From assembly GCF_013387475.1 (NCBI RefSeq), contig NZ_VWNB01000004.1, positions 62,001-126,000 on the forward strand: DNA of 64,000 nucleotides, in the 5' to 3' direction. Source of the stretch: Mariprofundus sp. KV. GTDB lineage: Bacteria; Pseudomonadota; Zetaproteobacteria; Mariprofundales; Mariprofundaceae. Made by a program: the position numbers and the translations under genes. This document shows positions 18,461 to 28,021 of the stretch, one piece after another. Positions within the stretch are counted from its first letter, which is position 1. Every line of letters starts with the position of its first letter. The notes beneath the pieces are model-generated. The model ran no database searches and was not told where the DNA came from. It was given only the letters and a program-made list of their open reading frames with translations.

Positions 18461-19498
18461 TCATGGGCAGGGGTTAGGGTATTGCCGGAATACCGATTCA
18501 ATATCGGCACAACACTCATCTGAAAGCGTAACCTCATGGCTGGCAATATTATCAATCAATTGCGCCATCGTGGTGGCTCCAATGATAGTAGAACTTACAA
18601 ACGGTTGTTGCCGGATAAATGCCAGAGCCATCTGAGCCGGATTCAGATCATGTTTGCGGGCAACCTCAACATAGGCTGCCGTAGCCAGTTTGCCGTAGAG
18701 ATTGGAGTAGCGGGTGTAGTGGCCGAACATGCTCAGTCGTCCCGTTGTCGGAGGATCGTTGTTCAGATATTTTCCGGAGAGCACGCCAAAGGCCAGCGGA
18801 GAGTAGGCCAGCAGCCCCACCTCTTCACGGCAGGCGATTTCGGCCAGACCGACCTCAAAGGAGCGATTGAGCAGGTTGTAGGGATTTTGAATCGAAACGA
18901 TACGTGATAACCCCATCAACTCAGCGCAGCGAAGGTATTGCATGGCTCCCCACGGTGTCTCGTTGGAAATACCGATGTGGCGCACCTTGCCAGCCTCTAC
19001 CAGCCCGGAGAGCGCCTCCAGTGTCTCTGCTATGGCAGTGAAGGACTCCTCCTCATGCTGGTAGTTGAGTTTGCCGAAGTAGTTGGTGCTGCGTTCCGGC
19101 CAGTGGGTCTGGTAGAGATCGATATAGTCTGTTTGCAGCCGTTGCAGAGAAGCGTCGCAGGCAGCGATAATGTTGCTTTTGTCGAGTCTGGCTTTGCCCT
19201 CCCGAATATGAGGACACCAGGCGGTCGGGCCACACACCTTGGAGGCAAGAACCACCTCGCTACGCCGCCCTGTTTTTTTGAACCATGCGCCGATGATTGC
19301 CTCTGTAGCGCCATAGGTCTCTGCTCTGGGGGGGATGGCATAGAGCTCGGCGGTATCGAAAAAATTGATATCGTGCTCACGGGCATAGTCCATCTGTGCG
19401 AAAGCTTCTTCCCGACTGTTCTGTTCACCCCAGGTCATGGTGCCCAGTGCGATCTGGCTGATATGGATATCGCTTTGGCCGAGTCGCTTCTTCTGCAT
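18461..19498 (-). CDS. tas: Aldo/keto reductase, Tas-type
   Basis: 345 residues, almost collinear with E. coli Tas (346). It has LGTMTWGEQNS at the N-terminus, the Asp/Tyr pair in FFDTAELYAIPPR (catalytic Tyr), the active-site Lys in ASKVCGP, DYIDLYQTHWPER, and the NADP-binding IQNPYNLLNRSFE and STIIGATTM motifs. Tas proteins reduce carbonyls with NADPH; E. coli Tas was found as a multicopy suppressor affecting tyrosine auxotrophy reversion. It starts 1 bp after the hybrid kinase and is probably last in that operon. Confidence 0.88.
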   Translation of the reverse strand: MQKKRLGQSDIHISQIALGTMTWGEQNSREEAFAQMDYAREHDINFFDTAELYAIPPRAETYGATEAIIGAWFKKTGRRSEVVLASKVCGPTAWCPHIREGKARLDKSNIIAACDASLQRLQTDYIDLYQTHWPERSTNYFGKLNYQHEEESFTAIAETLEALSGLVEAGKVRHIGISNETPWGAMQYLRCAELMGLSRIVSIQNPYNLLNRSFEVGLAEIACREEVGLLAYSPLAFGVLSGKYLNNDPPTTGRLSMFGHYTRYSNLYGKLATAAYVEVARKHDLNPAQMALAFIRQQPFVSSTIIGATTMAQLIDNIASHEVTLSDECCADIESVFRQYPNPCP

Positions 19499-19499
19499 C

Positions 19500-22400
19500 T
19501 TACTTTTTAATCTCCAGCATTCTGCTCAAGGTCTGTTCCAGCAGTTCAACGGAGAAGGGTTTGTTGAGAATCGCATAACCGTGCAGCCCGCTTTCAATTT
19601 CAATCTCCTGCTTCTTATCATAACCGGTGGCGAAGATGATGGGGGTCTCCGGATCGCTTTGACGGATCGCTTTGGCCAGTTCCAGACCACCCATTTTTGG
19701 CATCACGACATCCGTGAGAATAAGGTCGATAGCATCCGGGTTGCTTCGGTAGAGCTCCAGTGCCTGCTCACCATTTTCAGCTGTTAACACGTTGTAGCCA
19801 AGGCTCTCAATAACTTCACCGATAATGGTCAGTACATCGCTCTCATCATCAACAAGCAGGATCGTCTCTCCATCGGAGCCTTTCGAGACTGTTGTGGTTG
19901 TCAGGGCCGGTGTCTCATCAATGCTGATGAGCGGCAGATAGATATGGAATGTACAGCCTCTGCCAACCTCGCTGCTGACATCAATAATGCCGTCATGGGA
20001 CTGGATTGAACCGAAGACCATCGACAGCCCCAGACCGGTACCCTTGCCGACCGATTTGGTCGTGAAGAAGGGTTCAAAAATGGCATGGATACTCTCTTCG
20101 GGGATGCCGTGGCCGTTGTCCGATACAGAGATATGGGCATATGGGGTCTCTCTGGCCGATTCATGCCCGGCAAGGAAATCGGTGTCAGGCCGGTATTCGC
20201 TTAATTGAATGGCAATCGAGGGGTGACTTTCCCCCTCCACGGCATCACGCGCGTTGGTCATCAGATTCAGCAGCACCTGCTGAAGCTGGGTGATATCTGC
20301 TGATACCTTCATGTTTGTGTTTGTGTCGATATCCAGGGTCAGATCAACATCCTCAGGGATGGTGACTTTATGCAGGCTAAATGTCTCTTTCAGAAAGGGT
20401 GTGAGCAGTACCGTGCGTTTCTCAACAATACCTTTTTTCGCAAAGGTGAGCAGTTGTTTGATCATCTCTGCGGCTCTTCCGATCAACTTCTGGGTGTTAT
20501 CGAGTTTCTCGCTGACGTTGGGTTGATCCGCGACATATTTTTTGGCCAGATAGATGTTGCCGGTAATGCCTGCCAGCATGTTGTTGAAATCATGGGCAAT
20601 GCCACCGACGAGCGTGCCGATCGCCTCCATCTTCTGAGCCTGATAAAACTGCGCTTCCAGCTCCTGAATATGTGAAATATCTTCATGTACACCGACATAG
20701 TGGGTGATGGTTCCCTCTTCATCGCGAATCGGGGAGAGGGTAAGCATGGCCGGATAGGTGGTACCATCCTTCTTCTTCTCGGTGATTTTACCCTGCCAGG
20801 CATCGCCGCGCTGAATGATTTTGCGAATTTCAATGGCCAGGGCTTTATACTCATCAGAGCGGAACAGCTCCGGAGTCTGGCCCATCGCCTCTTCGCTGCT
20901 GAAGCCGGTGATGCGGGTAAAGGCTGGATTTACATACTCTATTTCACCCTTGTTGTTGGTGATGGTGACCACCTCACTGGCCTGTTCAATGGCGCTGGAG
21001 AGTTTTCTCATCTTCTCCATATAGAGGTTTCTCTCGATAGCGATGGCAGCCAGACGAGCGGCATTGGCGATATCGGATATCTCCTCCGCATCAGGCAGAC
21101 GCGGATGATCGTAGTACATGGCAAAGGTGCCGAGAACCTCACCATCTGAGCTGAATATCGGCTCAGACCAGCAGGCCCTTAGATTAAAGCCGATCGTGAA
21201 TTCGGCATAATCGGCCCAGAGCGGGTCGTGTTCAATATCTTCAACAATCACCCGTTTTTTATGGAAGGCTGCGGTGCCGCAAGAACCGACTGAAGGGCCG
21301 ATCTCAAGGCCATCAATGGCGGCATTGTAGGCATCGGGAAGGCTGGCAACGAAGCCGGCTCTGAGACGGTTCTCTTTGATCAGAAGGATTGAGGCGCGCA
21401 TACCCGGATAACGCTGCTCATAGATGCTGATGATGCGGGAGAATATCTCTTCCAGAGTCCGGTTGCCTGCCACCATCTCAAGAATGGCTGCAGTAGAGAG
21501 TTGCAGCTCTTCGGAGCGCTTGCGGTTTGAGATGTCAAAAATACAGCCGTCAATCCATGCCGCATGATCACCCTTATCATGGCCAGGTTGCCCTGATTCA
21601 ACGACCCATCGCTCCACGCCATCAGCATCGATGATGCGGTATTCTAGGGTATAGGGTGTTCCATTTTTCAGCGCTTTTCGGATGGTGGTGGTCACCAGCT
21701 CTTTCTCATCGCTATGGATAAGCGCGCGGTAAGAGCGGTTGTGGTTATGAATAAAGTCAGATGCCGGGTAACCGGTGATGGCTTGGACCTCTCCGCTGAT
21801 AAAATCCATGCTGCACGCATCTTCCGGCATGCAGCGGAACACGGCACCGGGAATATTTCCCACCAGTGATCTGAAGCGTGCTTCACTAGCCTCCAGCTTT
21901 TCGGTTCGGTTGTGCACCATGCGTCGCAGCAGTGTTGATTGCAGTGCGAAGATCAGCAGTAGAATGATCAGGCTGCCGACAAGTAGTTGCCACTGATACT
22001 GCTTGAGGAAGTCTGAGAATGTCGGCTCTCGGGTATAGACGAGTTCACTGGCGGAGCTGCGTTGAGAGATGAGCCCTAACATGGCATAGGTGTCGATAAT
22101 TCTCTGCCAGCGGGAAGGGCTCATATAACCGATCTGTACGACATCCTTGAGGACCATCTCACTGGTTTTTTCGGCTTCAAAATAGAGCTGGCCGGGAGAG
22201 AGGTTCTGCGTGTTGTATCTGGCCTGAATCAGTTCAATGGTCTCATCAATATGTTCCAGTGCATAACTCCAGCCTTTCAGGCTGGCCTGAACAAATGCAG
22301 CCGTTCGTTCCGGATGTTTCTTAATCTCCTCTTCCGAGGTGAAAAGAACATCACCGTAAAAATCGATGCCGTATTCAATCGGATGCAGGGTGCGAAAGGA

Positions 22401-22988
22401 TACGCCAAGCTCTTGCAGTTGATGGGGTTGATCGGTGATATAGATGCTGAACGCATCGGTATTGCCATCAATAAGGTCATGGATGTTAAAGCTGCTATCC
22501 TGTCTGGTGAAATCGTTCCCTGACAGTTTTGCCTTGTTCAGGGCAGCCAGAATCACGGCATCCATATGGCCTGACTGCATCATGATCCGTTTGCCGCGTA
22601 GCTCCTCAAAGGTCCTGATACCTGAATCTTCCCGCACAGCCAGAGCCAGTGGTGAGTGTTGAAAGATTGCAGCCAGAGCTTTCACCGGTTTTTGGTTGGA
22701 GCGGGCTAGCACAATGCCGGTATCGGTAAGCCCGTAATGACCGGGAGCAGTCAGTACATGGTCTATCGGATTCTTGCCGGGGCCACCTTCGATCAGTGTG
22801 ACATCCAGCCCTGCCTCACTGTAAAAACCTTTCTCTTTGGCGATGTAGAAACCGGCAAACTGGAATGCGTGTTTCCACTTCAGTTGCAGGCTGATGGCTT
22901 CCTCTGCATAGCTGGAGATCGGCAGCAGAAGGAGGCTGCACAGCAGGAGCAGGGTATGACGCATTGGCATGGTTGTTACCATACCCAT
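19500..22988 (-). CDS. Hybrid histidine kinase with periplasmic NMT1/Thi5-like ligand domain
   Basis: 1162 residues. Signal peptide to about 28; NMT1/Thi5-type substrate-binding domain about 30-300 (opening LQLKWKHAFQFAGFY); transmembrane helix about 335-356; PAS about 365-490; GAF about 500-655; PAS about 660-780; HisKA with H799 in GGIAHDFNN; HATPase with NAR, DNGHGIP and GTGLGLS; C-terminal receiver with D1093 in LTDVVMP. The periplasmic domain is related to proteins that bind pyrimidine precursors of thiamine. It overlaps the Tsx-like gene, so it probably senses a heterocyclic base or nucleoside. The start is uncertain: ATGs at 22988, 22982 (in ATGGTAA with the upstream stop), 22970 and 22964. 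No output regulator is nearby. Confidence 0.88.
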   Translation of the reverse strand: MGMVTTMPMRHTLLLLCSLLLLPISSYAEEAISLQLKWKHAFQFAGFYIAKEKGFYSEAGLDVTLIEGGPGKNPIDHVLTAPGHYGLTDTGIVLARSNQKPVKALAAIFQHSPLALAVREDSGIRTFEELRGKRIMMQSGHMDAVILAALNKAKLSGNDFTRQDSSFNIHDLIDGNTDAFSIYITDQPHQLQELGVSFRTLHPIEYGIDFYGDVLFTSEEEIKKHPERTAAFVQASLKGWSYALEHIDETIELIQARYNTQNLSPGQLYFEAEKTSEMVLKDVVQIGYMSPSRWQRIIDTYAMLGLISQRSSASELVYTREPTFSDFLKQYQWQLLVGSLIILLLIFALQSTLLRRMVHNRTEKLEASEARFRSLVGNIPGAVFRCMPEDACSMDFISGEVQAITGYPASDFIHNHNRSYRALIHSDEKELVTTTIRKALKNGTPYTLEYRIIDADGVERWVVESGQPGHDKGDHAAWIDGCIFDISNRKRSEELQLSTAAILEMVAGNRTLEEIFSRIISIYEQRYPGMRASILLIKENRLRAGFVASLPDAYNAAIDGLEIGPSVGSCGTAAFHKKRVIVEDIEHDPLWADYAEFTIGFNLRACWSEPIFSSDGEVLGTFAMYYDHPRLPDAEEISDIANAARLAAIAIERNLYMEKMRKLSSAIEQASEVVTITNNKGEIEYVNPAFTRITGFSSEEAMGQTPELFRSDEYKALAIEIRKIIQRGDAWQGKITEKKKDGTTYPAMLTLSPIRDEEGTITHYVGVHEDISHIQELEAQFYQAQKMEAIGTLVGGIAHDFNNMLAGITGNIYLAKKYVADQPNVSEKLDNTQKLIGRAAEMIKQLLTFAKKGIVEKRTVLLTPFLKETFSLHKVTIPEDVDLTLDIDTNTNMKVSADITQLQQVLLNLMTNARDAVEGESHPSIAIQLSEYRPDTDFLAGHESARETPYAHISVSDNGHGIPEESIHAIFEPFFTTKSVGKGTGLGLSMVFGSIQSHDGIIDVSSEVGRGCTFHIYLPLISIDETPALTTTTVSKGSDGETILLVDDESDVLTIIGEVIESLGYNVLTAENGEQALELYRSNPDAIDLILTDVVMPKMGGLELAKAIRQSDPETPIIFATGYDKKQEIEIESGLHGYAILNKPFSVELLEQTLSRMLEIKK

Positions 22989-23737
22989 TTAATCATGCCT
23001 TGTAACACACTGCTGTTGAGATAACGGTTGCGGTGGTAGTACCACTCCAGCCCAATGAGCAGGTTATCAAAGCCCAGATCAGCCGCTTTGCCCGGATTAA
23101 AGAGCAGTTGCGGCTGGCTGTGGATCTCCATGCCGTTGCTATCTGTGCCGTAGAGATCAATAAACCCTTCAAACGAGAGCCATGGGCCCAGTGGCACCAT
23201 CCAGACAGTGGTACTCTGCCAGGTCATTTTGTTGAGGTTATCCTTACGCAGGTAGCCGTTGATGCTGAGCAGGTTAAAACCGGGAATGGTCAGATCAATG
23301 CCGATACCACCCATGTCAGCCCGGAATCCTTCACCATCCCGGTTGATCTGTGCGGCAATGAAAACGTCTTTGAGTATACCGATGCCGAGATTGTTGCCGT
23401 TGAGTGCCGATAGACTGATGCGCGGTGCCCACTCACTGTAGATGCGTGAACGGTTTGCGGTCGGATTACCCGCGAAGTCGAGAAAGTCGCCTGATTTCAG
23501 ATCGATAAAGAAGTAGTGGTCGCCGTAGCTCCAGATGCCGAAATGTTCCAGCGTGAGGATGGTCATTTTACCATCGGCGGTATTGTTGCCGTAGTAGTTG
23601 TCGTGAAAGTTGCTGCCGTAGAGCAGTTGCAGGTTGGTGGTTGAGAAACTCTCGCAGTGTCCTGCGGCAGGTATGCAGATTGCTGCCGAAAAGCAGCATA
23701 TTAGCGCTCTGACTATCTGCTTAAGCCCGGCGGCCAT
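22976..23737 (-). CDS. Tsx-like outer-membrane channel protein
   Basis: About 253 residues from the ATG at 23737, which has GGAG 8 bp upstream; a GTG at 23752 is the longer option. A signal peptide ends near GHCES. The mature protein alternates polar and aromatic residues as a beta-barrel does and ends in a terminal aromatic (WVW). Central segments IYSEWAPRISLSAL and GILKDVFIAAQINRDGEG align by eye with E. coli Tsx, the nucleoside-specific channel. It overlaps the deaminase stop and the kinase start, so the three are co-translated. Substrate nucleoside or base transport is inference. Confidence 0.75.
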   Translation of the reverse strand: MAAGLKQIVRALICCFSAAICIPAAGHCESFSTTNLQLLYGSNFHDNYYGNNTADGKMTILTLEHFGIWSYGDHYFFIDLKSGDFLDFAGNPTANRSRIYSEWAPRISLSALNGNNLGIGILKDVFIAAQINRDGEGFRADMGGIGIDLTIPGFNLLSINGYLRKDNLNKMTWQSTTVWMVPLGPWLSFEGFIDLYGTDSNGMEIHSQPQLLFNPGKAADLGFDNLLIGLEWYYHRNRYLNSSVLQGMIKWVW

Positions 23738-24308
23738 TGTAGATCGCTCCACTATTTATGGCATACGCCTTTAGCACCGCCGCAGCCTCATCTCTGCAGA
23801 TGTCCGTCTCTACGCTAATGCCGCGCTCCTCCAGTGCCTCTTTCCAGTTCGCCATTTTCGGTCCCTCATCAAAACCGATGGCTCGGGCATCCTCATCACG
23901 TGCGCCACAGCTCAGGTGGCGGATGCCGGACCAGGGCAGGGCACCGAAACACATTGCACACGGTTCAGTGCTGGTGACCAGTTCGTAGCGGTGGGACTTT
24001 GTTGCGCCCAGATCGAAGGTTGCCAGTTTTTTCTGGGCAATGCTGATGGCGACCATCTCTGCATGGGCCATCGAACAGCTGGATGGAAAAACCAGATTTA
24101 CACCGGCTGAGAGCAGGGTGTGCTTCTCCATATCAAAGATGGCTGCGCCAAACGGGCCGCCTGTTTTGAGTTCAATATTTTGACGGGCGAGATCGATAGC
24201 CAGCTGCATACGACTCTCCGGCTCTACATATACTGCCCTGTTGTCGGCCATGAAATCGGAGAGCCAGGCGGGTAGCTCGATAGCGATCGTTGTCATGGGT
24301 GAACTCAT
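23721..24308 (-). CDS. Nucleobase/nucleoside deaminase (guanine deaminase-like)
   Basis: 195 residues. The CDA-fold zinc site is complete: HAEMVAI (His ligand and catalytic Glu) and TEPCAMCFGAL (two Cys ligands). GGPFGAAIFD precedes, and SGIRHLSCGARDEDARAIGFDEG follows, closest in my reading to the guanine deaminase (GuaD) branch rather than tRNA or riboflavin deaminases. An N-terminal extension of about 30 residues precedes the fold. It would act in the cytoplasm, deaminating a base brought in through the Tsx-like channel. It is the first gene of the deaminase-Tsx-kinase-tas run. Confidence 0.82.
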   Translation of the reverse strand: MSSPMTTIAIELPAWLSDFMADNRAVYVEPESRMQLAIDLARQNIELKTGGPFGAAIFDMEKHTLLSAGVNLVFPSSCSMAHAEMVAISIAQKKLATFDLGATKSHRYELVTSTEPCAMCFGALPWSGIRHLSCGARDEDARAIGFDEGPKMANWKEALEERGISVETDICRDEAAAVLKAYAINSGAIYNGRRA

Positions 24309-24399
24309 AACAGTGAAGCAGCAAGATCAGTACCAATAAGCTCAAAAGAGCAGCAGCCTGTGCAGCTGCGCTGATCTGTGTTTGATAGTGCTGCTTTAA

Positions 24400-24876
24400 T
24401 CAGTGCACCAGCAGTAGTTCGACTTCAAAGATGAGCGTCTCTTTCGGGCCGATAGCATCACCTGCGCCACGGGCGCCGTAAGCGATATTTTCAGGGATAA
24501 AGAGCTGCCATTTTGCCCCCTGTTTCATCAACTGTAGCGCCTCTGTCCAGCCCGGAATAACGCGGTTGGTCTGGAAGATCATCGGTTTGCCGCGAGCATA
24601 AGAGCTATCGAATTCGCGCCCCTCAATGGTGGTGCCGCGATAGTGTACGGTGACATGATCTTTCAGTGCAGGGGATTTCCCCGTTCCTGCCGTGAGTATT
24701 TTATACTGCAGGCCACTGGCCAGTGTGATGACGCCATCCTGTGTCGCATTGTGCTGTAAGAAAGCAGTGCCCTTTGCGGCATTCTCTGCAGCCAGCTGAT
24801 GATTGTACGGTTTGGGTGGCTCCGAAGAGCAGCCGATCAGAAGCAGGGTGAGTAACAGTGCGAACAGTTTTTTCAT
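24400..24876 (-). CDS. FKBP-type peptidyl-prolyl isomerase, lipoprotein
   Basis: About 158 residues from the ATG at 24876; the longer frame adds a leader overlapping fmdB. The lipoprotein signal ends LLLIGCSS. After a helical linker the FKBP domain shows DHVTVHYRGTTIEGREFDSS, VIPGWTEAL and FIPENIAYGARG, with the usual aromatic pocket residues. It would catalyse proline isomerisation and assist folding in the periplasm while anchored to a membrane. It follows fmdB by about 35 bp on the same strand. Confidence 0.88.
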   Translation of the reverse strand: MKKLFALLLTLLLIGCSSEPPKPYNHQLAAENAAKGTAFLQHNATQDGVITLASGLQYKILTAGTGKSPALKDHVTVHYRGTTIEGREFDSSYARGKPMIFQTNRVIPGWTEALQLMKQGAKWQLFIPENIAYGARGAGDAIGPKETLIFEVELLLVH

Positions 24877-24911
24877 GGTCAGAGCCTTTTCAAACGATTT
24901 TTGTTTAGTTC

Positions 24912-25139
24912 TCAGTTCAGTCCCGGGCAACAGCCGCCAGCGCCACAGGCTGGTGCCGGAGAGCAGGGGGCAGTGCCACAGGCTGTATCCGGTGAGCCGG
25001 AGGTGATGGCGTGGGCAGAGATCAGTTTTTTAATGTTGCTGCTATTGCAGAATTTACATTCAACTGTTTCAGAGCTGTTGCGCACCAGTGTCTCAAACTT
25101 CTGCTGGCAATCGCTGCATCGAAATTCATAAATGGGCAT
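24912..25139 (-). CDS. FmdB-family zinc-ribbon protein
   Basis: About 75 residues from the ATG at 25139, giving the family N-terminus MPIYEFRCSDC. Two CxxC pairs (CSDC near residue 8 and CKFC near 30) form a zinc ribbon. A Cys/Gly/Pro-rich tail (CGTAPCSPAPACGAGGCC) follows, common in this family and unsuited to a compact fold. FmdB proteins are putative regulators of unknown mechanism. It is divergent from the hybrid kinase at 25258. Confidence 0.85.
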   Translation of the reverse strand: MPIYEFRCSDCQQKFETLVRNSSETVECKFCNSSNIKKLISAHAITSGSPDTACGTAPCSPAPACGAGGCCPGLN

Positions 25140-25257
25140 AAGCTCTCCTTGCCTCAACCCTACATGTTTGAACAGGCCACTGAAAAGGATGTTTTTCTGT
25201 TCTGTGAGCAGGTCTCTTCACCTTGCCTAAGCCAAGAATCGGGTCTATAAAGCATGC

Positions 25258-27363
25258 ATGAGTTCTGTCACGGAGAGAGGGTTTGCGTCGATGTTCGATG
25301 ACAGACGTAACGTTTTGGCATGGGTGCATCTGGTTTCTGCACTGGTTCTGCTGCTTTTTATCGGCGTACACTATCTCGAACAGTGCTGTTTTGAAGTCTC
25401 TGCTATCGAGGCCTTCCTGGTATTCCTGGCGCTGTTTAACTGGTTCCAGATTCGTAGAGGTGTAGCGCTTTCTGTTATAGAATATATTCTGATGCTGGGA
25501 AATTTCCTGCTTTTCTCAGCGCTGTTTGTTTTTGAGAGTCTTGATGGTACCGGTATCTACTGGGTTGCCGGATATCCGTTTATTGCCTACTTTATCCATT
25601 CGGCCAACAGAGCCAAGTACTGGTGTTTTATATACATTCTGGGGCTGCTGCTCGGTGCGCTGTTGAGCACCTTAGCGATGTATACGCTGCCATATTCAGA
25701 GACTCAGATTTATTGTCTGGCTGCTGTGGTCTTCTCATTTTCGGTGTTGGCACATCTCTATAAATCGCAGATCGAATTTCAACAGCAGAAGCTGGCTGAG
25801 AGTAACAGGCTGCTGGAAGATCAGCAGAATCGGCTGCAGGTGATTCTCGATCACTCTCCGGTCGGTATCTGGATGGTGGATCATCACCGCCGCATTCAGT
25901 TTTTGAACAGAGTCTGGGCTCAGTGGTTCGGCGTTACAGAGCAGCAGGCCAGAGAGGCGGCAGATTACACCACGTTGTTAACGGCGGAACTTGGAGCGAA
26001 ATCACTGGAGAGCGACAGTGCCTGCCTTGCATCGGATGGGCCTTACCTGTTCAGGGAAGAGATAGCTTGTGTTGATGGCCAGATCAGGAGCTTTGATATC
26101 ATCAAGGTGAAAGTGGTTGACCGTGGTGGAGAGGTTCTGGGGCTTGTCGGTTTTGCTATTGATATCAGTGATAAGCTGAAATCTGAAGAGGAGCAGCGGG
26201 AGCTGGAGCGGCAGGTTCAACACTCACAGCGACTGGAGTCGCTCGGCATTATGGCCGGTGGTGTGGCCCACGATTTTAATAATCTCCTCACAGCCATTCA
26301 GGGCAGTATCGAGTTGGCGAAAATGGAGGGGGAACTTTCCGAATCGATGCAGGAGTCTCTCTCATGTATTGATACTGCAGCACATGCGGCAACAGAGCTG
26401 TGCCGGCAGATGTTGGCCTATTCCGGTAAAGGCTTGATGAAAATCGAACCATTTAATCTTCTTGATCTGGTCAATGGTATGCAATCCCTGCTTGATGTGT
26501 CGGTTGGTAAACATATTAAGCTGATCAGAAGCACAGATGATCACGCTTATATGATTCGCGGCGATAAGGGGCAGATCAGCCAGGTGCTGTTAAATCTGAT
26601 GATCAATGCGGCTGAATCAATCGATGATGATAAGCAGGGTGAGATTGCACTCTCGCTGACCTGTCATGATCTGAAAGCTGTAAAACAGGATCTGGTATCC
26701 GGGGTGGAGCTGCAGCCGGGCTGTTATGTGGTGGCGGCTGTGGAGGATAATGGCTGCGGTATGGAGCCGGAGGTGATTGAACATATGTTCGATCCGTTTT
26801 TTACAACCAAGTTTACAGGTCGAGGTCTGGGTTTGAGTGCCATTCTGGGTATTTTGCGTGCTCACTCTGCAGGTCTGAATGTGAATAGTATTCCGGGAAA
26901 AGGCACCTCGATTGCCGTCTGGCTGCCATGTGATTGTGGTCAGCGTGAGATGCTTGAATCTGATTCAGTGGCAGAGATTCAACCAGCAAAAGCGGGCAGG
27001 GTTCTGGTTGTCGATGATGAAAAGTCGGTAGCCACCGTAGCTAAAAGGATGCTTGAGAAGCTTGATCATAGCGTGGTGGTGGCCAGTAACGGTATGCAGG
27101 CGGTTGAAATTTTCTCCGTGGATAGAGGTTTTGACTGGGTGCTGCTGGATGTGACCATGCCGGAGATGGATGGGGTGGAGTGCCTGCATGCACTGCGCGA
27201 GATTGATCCTGCGATCTATGTCACGATGTCTTCCGGTTATGATGCCGATAGCGCATTAAAGCTCTCTGATGCATGCCAGCCGGATGACTTTCTAAGCAAA
27301 CCCTACACCTTTGCTGCACTGCGTAAGGTGGTAGAGAGAGCCTCACAGCGCACCTCTTCCTGA
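25258..27363 (+). CDS. Membrane-bound hybrid histidine kinase (MASE-like, PAS, receiver)
   Basis: 701 residues from 25258; the ATG at 25291 has a better Shine-Dalgarno (GGAGAGAGG) and may be the true start. Five or six transmembrane helices span residues about 20-170 with no sizable periplasmic loop. A coiled coil, then PAS (about 190-310) follow. HisKA has H338 in GGVAHDFNN, then HATPase with DNGCGME and GRGLGLS. The C-terminal receiver has D631 in LLDVTMPEMDG. The membrane part could sense a lipophilic or redox signal. It is convergent with the detoxification cluster, 13 bp away. Confidence 0.88.
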   Translation: MSSVTERGFASMFDDRRNVLAWVHLVSALVLLLFIGVHYLEQCCFEVSAIEAFLVFLALFNWFQIRRGVALSVIEYILMLGNFLLFSALFVFESLDGTGIYWVAGYPFIAYFIHSANRAKYWCFIYILGLLLGALLSTLAMYTLPYSETQIYCLAAVVFSFSVLAHLYKSQIEFQQQKLAESNRLLEDQQNRLQVILDHSPVGIWMVDHHRRIQFLNRVWAQWFGVTEQQAREAADYTTLLTAELGAKSLESDSACLASDGPYLFREEIACVDGQIRSFDIIKVKVVDRGGEVLGLVGFAIDISDKLKSEEEQRELERQVQHSQRLESLGIMAGGVAHDFNNLLTAIQGSIELAKMEGELSESMQESLSCIDTAAHAATELCRQMLAYSGKGLMKIEPFNLLDLVNGMQSLLDVSVGKHIKLIRSTDDHAYMIRGDKGQISQVLLNLMINAAESIDDDKQGEIALSLTCHDLKAVKQDLVSGVELQPGCYVVAAVEDNGCGMEPEVIEHMFDPFFTTKFTGRGLGLSAILGILRAHSAGLNVNSIPGKGTSIAVWLPCDCGQREMLESDSVAEIQPAKAGRVLVVDDEKSVATVAKRMLEKLDHSVVVASNGMQAVEIFSVDRGFDWVLLDVTMPEMDGVECLHALREIDPAIYVTMSSGYDADSALKLSDACQPDDFLSKPYTFAALRKVVERASQRTSS

Positions 27364-27376
27364 TCGCCCGAGGTTT

Positions 27377-28012
27377 CTATTCGCTGCTGAATCCGGCTGC
27401 GGCATGGCTGCCATCACAATAGGGTTTACTCTTTGATACGCCACATCTGCACAGCGCACTTTTGGCACATCTCCTCGCCGCTTTGCCATCAGCATCACAT
27501 ATGCTGTGCGGGCCAATCAGATAAAGCGGCCCATCTTTCAGGGTTTTGATATCCAGACTGCCAGATTGCGGTTTTTCATCCGGATTAAACGGCTGCACAG
27601 CACCGGCATCGGAAAATCCAGCCTCAGAATGGGAGCCATCACACCACGGTTTGTTTTTTGAAGCGCCGCATCTGCAGAGGGTGGCGCGTGGTGACGGCTG
27701 CGCCTGGCCATTGATGCTGAAATCACCATGCATGATGAGTGGCCCGTCTGTTTCAACGCGCACACTGGTTGCTGCAGGCGCTGTTTCACTCTCGCTATCT
27801 CTCCTTGCATAACTAAGCGCACCGGAAGGGCAGGTTTCAATCAGTTTTGCCAGGGTTTCGCTATCGGAGGCATCCGGGTTGATCCAGGGGCCTTCTACAT
27901 TTGCTCTGAAAACATCAGGCAGGCCATGTACGCATTTACCTGCATGGATGCAGCGCTCTGCATGGAAGAAAACGGTGATCTCTTTGCCTTCATAGGTTTG
28001 AACGTTGCTCAT
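27377..28012 (-). CDS. Iron-sulfur protein: ferredoxin-like domain plus two CDGSH domains
   Basis: 211 residues. The first 70 are a YjdI-type 4Fe-4S domain (ERCIHAGKCVHGLPDVF and TCPSGAL, four Cys). Two CDGSH zinc-finger-type motifs follow (CRCGASKNKPWCDGSH about 112-127, and CRCGVSKSKPYCDGSH about 187-202), each binding a 2Fe-2S cluster through three Cys and one His. One polypeptide therefore carries three clusters, suited to electron transfer. It is the last gene of the detoxification cluster, 9 bp after pirin, and may supply electrons or sense redox state. Confidence 0.87.
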   Translation of the reverse strand: MSNVQTYEGKEITVFFHAERCIHAGKCVHGLPDVFRANVEGPWINPDASDSETLAKLIETCPSGALSYARRDSESETAPAATSVRVETDGPLIMHGDFSINGQAQPSPRATLCRCGASKNKPWCDGSHSEAGFSDAGAVQPFNPDEKPQSGSLDIKTLKDGPLYLIGPHSICDADGKAARRCAKSALCRCGVSKSKPYCDGSHAAAGFSSE

Positions 28013-28021
28013 GGTTACCTC

